From an uncultured Methylococcus sp. (GTDB lineage: Bacteria > Pseudomonadota > Gammaproteobacteria > Methylococcales > Methylococcaceae), in the NCBI GenBank assembly GCA_903835265.1, contig CAILMG010000087.1, positions 1-49,524 of the forward strand: a stretch of 49,524 nt of DNA, read 5' to 3'. Positions within the stretch are counted from its first letter, which is position 1. The number at the start of each line of letters is the position of its first letter. The position numbers were made by a program, and so were the translations under genes. Below the pieces are notes generated by a model that worked only from the letters and a program-made list of their open reading frames with translations, did no database searches and was not told the DNA's origin. Shown piece after piece: positions 44,558 to 49,524 of the stretch.

Positions 44558-45839
44558 TACCCTCTCCCCCCTGTCCGGCGACCAGCGCCAAGTAGTCAGA
44601 AACCAGAAAAAAAGACCCGAACACCAGCACCATATCACCGGGTGATGAAGCCTTCTGTGCCGCCTGAGTGGCCAGAGGAACATCATCGAATCCCGTCATG
44701 ACCTTCTCCACACCGGCATTATGGAGGATTTCAGCAATTTCTTCAGGGGTCGCCGCTCGCTGCATCCTCAGGGGTGCGAGATACCAGGCTTCAATCAGAC
44801 CCCCGATAATACCCACCATCTGCTGGATATCCTTATCCCGCATGACAGCAAAGACCGCACGAACCCTAACCGTTGGATAGTACTTGAGGAGATGCTTTTT
44901 AAGGGTCGCCACGGCTTCCGGGTTATGAGCGACATCGAGGAGCACTGGGATGGTCCCGTCAAAGCGCTGAAAACGCCCAGGGAGCAGGACCGCCTGTAGC
45001 CCCTGAGCGATGACCTCGGTAGAGATGGGAAAAGGGTCTTTGATCAATCTCAGGCATTGCAGCACGGCTGCCGCGTTGAGGATCTGATGATCACCCGGAA
45101 TCGAAGGCCATGGTAGCCGGTCCTCAATCCCCCCATCCCGGTCTTCAAACCGCCACCCATCGGGTTCCGGCCGCCCATGGAAGTCGACGCCTTGTCGATA
45201 AACCAAGGCGCCAAGAGCCTTCAAATAATCAAGGACGGCCGAAGGGACATTGGGGTCTCCAAGGACCACAGGACGATCCTTTCTCGCGATACCTGCTTTC
45301 TCAAGCCCAATCGCTTCGCGGGTATGGCCGAGCCACTCGCTATGATCGATATCGATGCTGGCCATCAGGGCCACATCGGCATCAACGATATTGACGGCAT
45401 CAAGCCGCCCACCCAAACCCACTTCAAGGATTCTGACATCGAGGTTTTCCTCTCTAAAGAGGTCCAGCGCCGCCAAGGTTCCGAATTCGAAAAAACTTAA
45501 CGATACCCCCTCACGAGCTTTCTCGATCCGGGTAAAGGCTGCCATGATGCGCTCGTCGCTGACCGGCTCACCATCGATACGGATCCGTTCGTTGTATTTG
45601 AGGAGATGGGGTGAGGTGTAGATACCCACCCGATAACCGCCGGCCCTTAAGATCGCATCGAGCATCGCCACACACGATCCCTTGCCATTGGTGCCGGCCA
45701 CACTGATGGTCAGCTTCGATGCATCAGTAAGATGCATCCGCTCCAGTACCGCCCTCACCCTCTTCAGACCGAGATCAATGGTCTGAGGGTGGAGCGTCTC
45801 CTGCCAGGCCAACCAGTCGGCCAGGGTTTGAAAGCCCAT
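44550..45839 (-). CDS. folC: Bifunctional folylpolyglutamate synthase / dihydrofolate synthase
   Basis: 429 residues. It ligates glutamate to dihydropteroate and folates with ATP. The P-loop G-T-N-G-K-G-S is near the N-terminus (about 49-55). Y-T-S-P-H-L-L-K-Y-N-E-R-I and L-E-V-G-L-G-G-R-L-D-A-V-N are diagnostic. It starts 3 bases after accD and overlaps dedD, in the usual accD-folC-dedD-cvpA-purF order. Confidence 0.97.
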   Translation of the reverse strand: MGFQTLADWLAWQETLHPQTIDLGLKRVRAVLERMHLTDASKLTISVAGTNGKGSCVAMLDAILRAGGYRVGIYTSPHLLKYNERIRIDGEPVSDERIMAAFTRIEKAREGVSLSFFEFGTLAALDLFREENLDVRILEVGLGGRLDAVNIVDADVALMASIDIDHSEWLGHTREAIGLEKAGIARKDRPVVLGDPNVPSAVLDYLKALGALVYRQGVDFHGRPEPDGWRFEDRDGGIEDRLPWPSIPGDHQILNAAAVLQCLRLIKDPFPISTEVIAQGLQAVLLPGRFQRFDGTIPVLLDVAHNPEAVATLKKHLLKYYPTVRVRAVFAVMRDKDIQQMVGIIGGLIEAWYLAPLRMQRAATPEEIAEILHNAGVEKVMTGFDDVPLATQAAQKASSPGDMVLVFGSFFLVSDYLALVAGQGGEGNG

Positions 45840-45842
45840 GGA

Positions 45843-46763
45843 TCAGTGGGCGTTTTGAGAGTCTTCGGCCGGACTCAGCATGAGGCGCTGATCATCGGTA
45901 TGAGCGGCCCCGGCATCGGCCATGAGGTGGGCCAACAAGGAGGCGATCGTGGTCCGCATTTCTCGGCGATCAACAATCATGTCGATGGCCCCATGATCTA
46001 AGAGAAACTCGCTGCGCTGAAACCCTTCTGGGAGCTTTTCGCGAACGGTCTGCTCAATCACCCTCGGACCTGCAAAACCAATCAGGGCACCCGGCTCACC
46101 AATATTGATATCACCCAGCATCGCAAGGCTCGCTGAAACGCCGCCCATCGTCGGATCGGTCATCACCGAGATAAAGGGGACCCCCGCTTTGGCCATGCGG
46201 GCCAGGGCGGCACTGGTCTTGGCCATCTGAAACAGGGATAAGAGGGATTCCTGCATTCTGGCGCCACCGCTGGCAGAAAAGACCACCAGAGGCACCCGAT
46301 GGTCCACGCAGTGGTTAACGCCGCGGACAAATCGCTCGCCAACCACAGAGCCCATCGACCCGCCCATAAATTCGAAATTAAACGCGGCGGCGACCAAAGG
46401 ACGACCCTCAAGATGGCCGGCAACAACGATCAATGCGTCTTTTTCACCGGAGGACTTCTGAGCCTGCAAGAGACGATCTTTATATTTTTTGCTGTCCTTG
46501 AATTTCAGTACATCGACCGAGACCAAGGATTCCGCAAGCTCCATCCGATTGCCAGGATCAAGGAAAGCATGCAGCCGCTTCCTCGCGCTGAGGCGCATGT
46601 GGTGGCCACACTTTGCACAGACCGACTGATGGCGATCTACCTCAGAACGGTAAAGAATAGCATTGCAACTCGGGCACTTACTCCACAGACCCTCAGGAAT
46701 CGTTCCTTTGGTCGAAGCCTCGGTCCGAATCTTCGAGGGGACCAGTTTATGAAACCAGCTCAC
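45843..46763 (-). CDS. accD: Acetyl-CoA carboxylase carboxyltransferase beta subunit
   Basis: 306 residues. It forms the carboxyltransferase half with AccA, making malonyl-CoA. The N-terminal zinc ribbon has C-P-S-C-N and C-A-K-C-G. Later come R-M-Q-E-S and the Gly-rich oxyanion segments G-G-V-S-A-S-L. The GTG at 46763 is chosen: it yields M-S-W-F-H-K-L, matching the start of known AccD, and GGAG lies 9 bases upstream. The longer frame from TTG 46778 has no ribosome site. Confidence 0.95.
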   Translation of the reverse strand: MSWFHKLVPSKIRTEASTKGTIPEGLWSKCPSCNAILYRSEVDRHQSVCAKCGHHMRLSARKRLHAFLDPGNRMELAESLVSVDVLKFKDSKKYKDRLLQAQKSSGEKDALIVVAGHLEGRPLVAAAFNFEFMGGSMGSVVGERFVRGVNHCVDHRVPLVVFSASGGARMQESLLSLFQMAKTSAALARMAKAGVPFISVMTDPTMGGVSASLAMLGDINIGEPGALIGFAGPRVIEQTVREKLPEGFQRSEFLLDHGAIDMIVDRREMRTTIASLLAHLMADAGAAHTDDQRLMLSPAEDSQNAH

Positions 46764-46781
46764 AATCAACTTCTCCAATAA

Positions 46782-47603
46782 TCAGACAAGAGAACCAGGC
46801 GCCGCATCCAAAGCATGGCGCATAGAAGAAATCAGGTCTGTCATGCCCAAGAGCGCGGCTGAGGGGTCTTCTTGGGCCGCCTCAATTTGACTGACCAGCG
46901 CGCTACCGACCACGACCCCTTCCGAGAGCTGGCCAATAGCGGCCGCTGTTTCAGCATTCTTGACCCCAAAGCCGACGGCCAGCGGCAAAGCGGTCCACTG
47001 CCGGATCTCCTTCAATTTCTTCTCAACATTGGCGAGGTCCAAGTGACCGGCACCGGTCACTCCTTTGAGGGCAACATAGTAAAGATAACCGTGACCCAAT
47101 GCGCCCATCTTCTGGATACGGGCTTCGGTGCTATTGGGCGCCAAAAGGAAAATAGGATCAATGTCCGAAGCCTTCAGAAGCTCCAAAAATTCGCTCGCCT
47201 CTTCAGGCGGCATATCAACGGTCAAGACCCCATCAACCCCTGAAGCCACCGCCTGATCCCGAAAGGCTTCATAGCCCATGGCCTCAATCGGATTCAAATA
47301 GCCCATTAAGACGACCGGTGTCTCGTGATCTTCCATTCGAAACTGCTTGACCAGTTCGAGGGTCTTTCGAAGGCTCATCTTATGGGCCAAAGCACGTTCG
47401 CTGGCCCTTTGAATCACCGGGCCATCGGCCATCGGGTCCGAGAAGGGAACGCCGACCTCGATAATGTCAGCACCCGCTTTGACCAAGGCATGCAGCGCCG
47501 GGACGGTAAACGAGGGATCAGGATCCCCCGCCGTGATGAAGGGAATGAGTGCGGTGCGTCCCCGTTGACGGAGATCATTGAAGCGTTGGGTGAGTCGGCT
47601 CAC
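46782..47603 (-). CDS. trpA: Tryptophan synthase alpha subunit
   Basis: 273 residues. It cleaves indole-3-glycerol phosphate to indole and glyceraldehyde-3-phosphate. The catalytic Glu is in [11 protein letters not shown], and the phosphate-binding site is G-V-T-G-A and G-F-G-V-K. The GTG start at 47603 overlaps the trpB stop (GTGA), ensuring near-equal synthesis of both subunits. Confidence 0.97.
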   Translation of the reverse strand: MSRLTQRFNDLRQRGRTALIPFITAGDPDPSFTVPALHALVKAGADIIEVGVPFSDPMADGPVIQRASERALAHKMSLRKTLELVKQFRMEDHETPVVLMGYLNPIEAMGYEAFRDQAVASGVDGVLTVDMPPEEASEFLELLKASDIDPIFLLAPNSTEARIQKMGALGHGYLYYVALKGVTGAGHLDLANVEKKLKEIRQWTALPLAVGFGVKNAETAAAIGQLSEGVVVGSALVSQIEAAQEDPSAALLGMTDLISSMRHALDAAPGSLV

Positions 47604-48826
47604 AGCGTAATGCCCTCTCTGGCAGCAATGGTATTGATATCCTTGTCACCGCGCCCTGACAGATTAATCAGGATCTGCTGGTCCCGATCAAGGGTCGGCG
47701 CTAGTTTCATCGCATAAGCGACCGCATGACTCGATTCGAGGGCGGGAATAATCCCCTCCATCCGGGTCAGGGCATGAAATCCTTCCATCGCCTCAGTGTC
47801 AGTGATCGCCACATAGTGGGCCCGCCCAATGTCTTTTAGCCAAGCGTGTTCAGGACCCACACCCGGGTAGTCAAGACCTGCCGAAATGGAATGCGTCTCG
47901 ATAATTTCGCCATCATCGTCTTCGATCAAATACGTCCGGTTACCATGGAGAACCCCGGGACGTCCGGCCGACAGCGGGGCCGAATGACGTCCGGTCTCGA
48001 TCCCATCACCGGCAGCCTCAACCCCATACATGGCAACTTCGGTATCGCCGATGAAAGGATGAAACAGCCCAATGGCATTCGATCCACCGCCCACACAGGC
48101 GACCAAAGCATCCGGCAGTCGCCCGGTCTGAGCCATCATTTGTTCCCGCGATTCGCGGCCGATGACCGACTGAAAGTCACGGACCATCGCCGGATAGGGA
48201 TGAGGGCCTGCCACCGTCCCGATGATATAGAACGTATTATCGACGTGGGTGACCCAATCCCGCATGGCCTCATTGAGGGCATCCTTCAGGGTTTTGGAGC
48301 CCGAAGAAACCGGAACCACCGTCGCTCCTAAAAGGCGCATCCGAAGGACATTTGGAGCCTGCCGGGCTACATCCACCTCACCCATGTAGACCACGCATTC
48401 AAGGCCTAAGCGAGCGGCGACCGTCGCCGTCGCCACCCCATGCTGGCCAGCCCCGGTTTCAGCGATGATGCGGGTCTTCCCCATCCGTTGCGCTAAGAGC
48501 GCCTGACCAATGGTGTTGTTGACCTTATGGGCGCCGGTATGGTTAAGGTCCTCCCGTTTCAGGAGGATCTGAGCGCCACCAAAATGGCGGCTCATCCTTT
48601 CGGCATGATAAATCGGGGAGGGTCGCCCGACGTAGTATTGGAGATCCCGATCGAGTTCTTTGAGAAACTCAGGATCCTTCATGTAGCGCTCGTAAGCCGT
48701 CCGCAGCTCATCGATCGGCTCCATGAGGGTCTCGGCAACAAAGACGCCACCATAGGGTCCAAAGTGGCCCCTTTCATCGGGGAGGTTATAAGGTTCTATC
48801 GTGTTGAAGTCGGTAGTCAAAGTCAT
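47600..48826 (-). CDS. trpB: Tryptophan synthase beta subunit
   Basis: 408 residues. The PLP enzyme condenses indole and serine. The PLP lysine lies in [10 protein letters not shown], and G-G-G-S-N-A-I-G binds phosphate. ATG 48826 (GAGG just upstream) yields M-T-L-T-T-D-F-N and then G-H-F-G-P-Y-G-G; longer frames run further into trpF. With this start it overlaps the trpF 3' end by 41 bases, an unusually long same-strand overlap. Confidence 0.95.
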   Translation of the reverse strand: MTLTTDFNTIEPYNLPDERGHFGPYGGVFVAETLMEPIDELRTAYERYMKDPEFLKELDRDLQYYVGRPSPIYHAERMSRHFGGAQILLKREDLNHTGAHKVNNTIGQALLAQRMGKTRIIAETGAGQHGVATATVAARLGLECVVYMGEVDVARQAPNVLRMRLLGATVVPVSSGSKTLKDALNEAMRDWVTHVDNTFYIIGTVAGPHPYPAMVRDFQSVIGRESREQMMAQTGRLPDALVACVGGGSNAIGLFHPFIGDTEVAMYGVEAAGDGIETGRHSAPLSAGRPGVLHGNRTYLIEDDDGEIIETHSISAGLDYPGVGPEHAWLKDIGRAHYVAITDTEAMEGFHALTRMEGIIPALESSHAVAYAMKLAPTLDRDQQILINLSGRGDKDINTIAAREGITL

Positions 48827-49454
48827 GCACCTCACTGAGGAATGCGGCCATCTTGGCCTCATCCTTGATTCCTTTTTGAGCCTCGACACCACTGGAGACA
48901 TCGAGTGCGTAGGGCCTCAGGGCTGTTAAGGCCGCGGCCACATTGTCAGGCCGTAATCCCCCAGCCACAATCAGTTGTCGCGCCAACAACGGGGTCAACC
49001 GACCCCAGTCAAAAGCGCACCCGGTTCCCCCCATCGCATCGGCCTCAAAGGCATCGACCAAAAAGCCGCTGGCGCCGGGATAGCGTGCCATGGTGGCCGG
49101 TAGATCGAGATCAGACCGCATCCTAATGGCCTTGATGAACGGTCTGCCAAACCCTTGGCAATCCGCTTCCGCCTCATCCCCATGAAACTGCAAAAGATCC
49201 AATCGAACGTTCGACAGGATGTCAGCGATGGTCCCTTTATTCTCATTGACGAAAAGGCCGACGATCGTCACGAAGGGCGGCACCCTCTCAATGATCGATC
49301 GGGCCACCTCGATCGAAACCACTCGAGGGCTCTTAGGGTAAAACACGAGGCCCAGGGCATCAGCCCCGAGTCGAACCGCCGCCAGAGCATCCTCGATCCG
49401 CGTCAAGCCGCAGATTTTAACGCGAGTTCGATGTGAGGGATACGGATAATTCAT
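48786..49454 (-). CDS. trpF: Phosphoribosylanthranilate isomerase
   Basis: 222 residues, TIM barrel. It isomerises N-(5-phosphoribosyl)anthranilate in tryptophan synthesis. V-K-I-C-G-L-T with the catalytic Cys is at the N-terminus, F-Y-P-K-S-P-R follows, and D-V-S-S-G-V-E is the phosphate-binding end. ATG 49454 is chosen because it is 10 codons before the K-I-C-G motif, as usual. The last ~15 residues extend beyond the normal end into the trpB start. About 70 bases to the window edge hold no assignable gene. Confidence 0.95.
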   Translation of the reverse strand: MNYPYPSHRTRVKICGLTRIEDALAAVRLGADALGLVFYPKSPRVVSIEVARSIIERVPPFVTIVGLFVNENKGTIADILSNVRLDLLQFHGDEAEADCQGFGRPFIKAIRMRSDLDLPATMARYPGASGFLVDAFEADAMGGTGCAFDWGRLTPLLARQLIVAGGLRPDNVAAALTALRPYALDVSSGVEAQKGIKDEAKMAAFLSEVHDFDYRLQHDRTL

Positions 49455-49524
49455 GGGCAGCTGACGGCATGAAACGCCGCGCATCAGCGGGCAATAAATC
49501 GAAGATGGGTGCCCTTTCAAAACC

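Noticed and set aside
49417-49524. Minus-strand frame entering from the right edge (reads G-F-E-R-A-P-I-F-D-L-L) that could be the end of a truA-like gene
   Set aside because: Only ~35 codons are visible, it would overlap trpF, and it does not match the TruA C-terminus I expect; it cannot be judged from this window.
1-49524. tRNA, rRNA, CRISPR arrays, insertion sequences, prophage or integrase genes
   Set aside because: Coding sequence fills almost the whole window. None of the short gaps shows a cloverleaf, repeat-spacer pattern, transposase or terminal inverted repeats.

Overview
The window looks like chromosomal DNA of a Gammaproteobacterium, estimated by eye at roughly 55% G+C. The reasons are the runs nnr-tsaE-amidase beside a divergent queG, and trpF-trpB-trpA..accD-folC-dedD-cvpA-purF-metZ, together with rdgC, yggX, yheT, a YceK-type lipoprotein, lnt and a Bcp/PrxQ peroxiredoxin. 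A formate-tetrahydrofolate ligase and the three-gene beta-propeller/ABC exporter set that usually accompanies PQQ alcohol dehydrogenases hint at C1 or alcohol oxidation (a methylotroph or relative). That is an inference, and no diagnostic methanol or methane oxidation gene lies in the window.

The least ordinary region is 1-5853 (+). It holds a P1B-like ATPase (left end cut off) with intact catalytic motifs but no CPC metal motif, an unrecognised 192-aa soluble protein, a 64-aa single-span membrane protein, a 791-aa P-type ATPase paralogue in which every hallmark catalytic motif is replaced while the frame stays open, and a PGPGW-like membrane protein. I read this as a candidate undescribed transport complex: an active ATPase, a pseudo-ATPase and small membrane partners.

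5930-17798 carries mainly envelope and accessory genes: a SYLF lipoprotein; an lsrG-like / iron alcohol dehydrogenase / lnt operon joined by start-stop overlaps; a secreted subtilase with a duplicated propeptide; a PfkB sugar kinase; yheT; an outer-membrane channel-like protein; a periplasmic peroxiredoxin coupled to a Cys-rich lipoprotein; a YceK-type lipoprotein; and a TAT-exported multicopper oxidase with its own promoter.

17918-28894 is mostly housekeeping: queG, nnr, tsaE, an amidase, a SUI1 protein, a small exported KYPA-repeat protein, fhs, ychJ-like, mutY, yggX, an L,D-transpeptidase with a split catalytic domain, and rdgC. 29070-31566 is the PQQ-associated propeller and ABC exporter. 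31670-35138 is a complete dTDP-L-rhamnose operon (rfbBACD), followed by dnaE (35149-38661).

38680-49454 is transcribed leftward: a small membrane protein, ugd, metZ, purF, cvpA, dedD, folC, accD, trpA, trpB and trpF. Genes are packed tightly. At least thirteen junctions are 4-base start/stop overlaps (ATGA, GTGA or TTGA), so translational coupling is pervasive. No gap between genes exceeds about 225 bases. I saw no rRNA, tRNA, CRISPR array, insertion sequence or phage gene.
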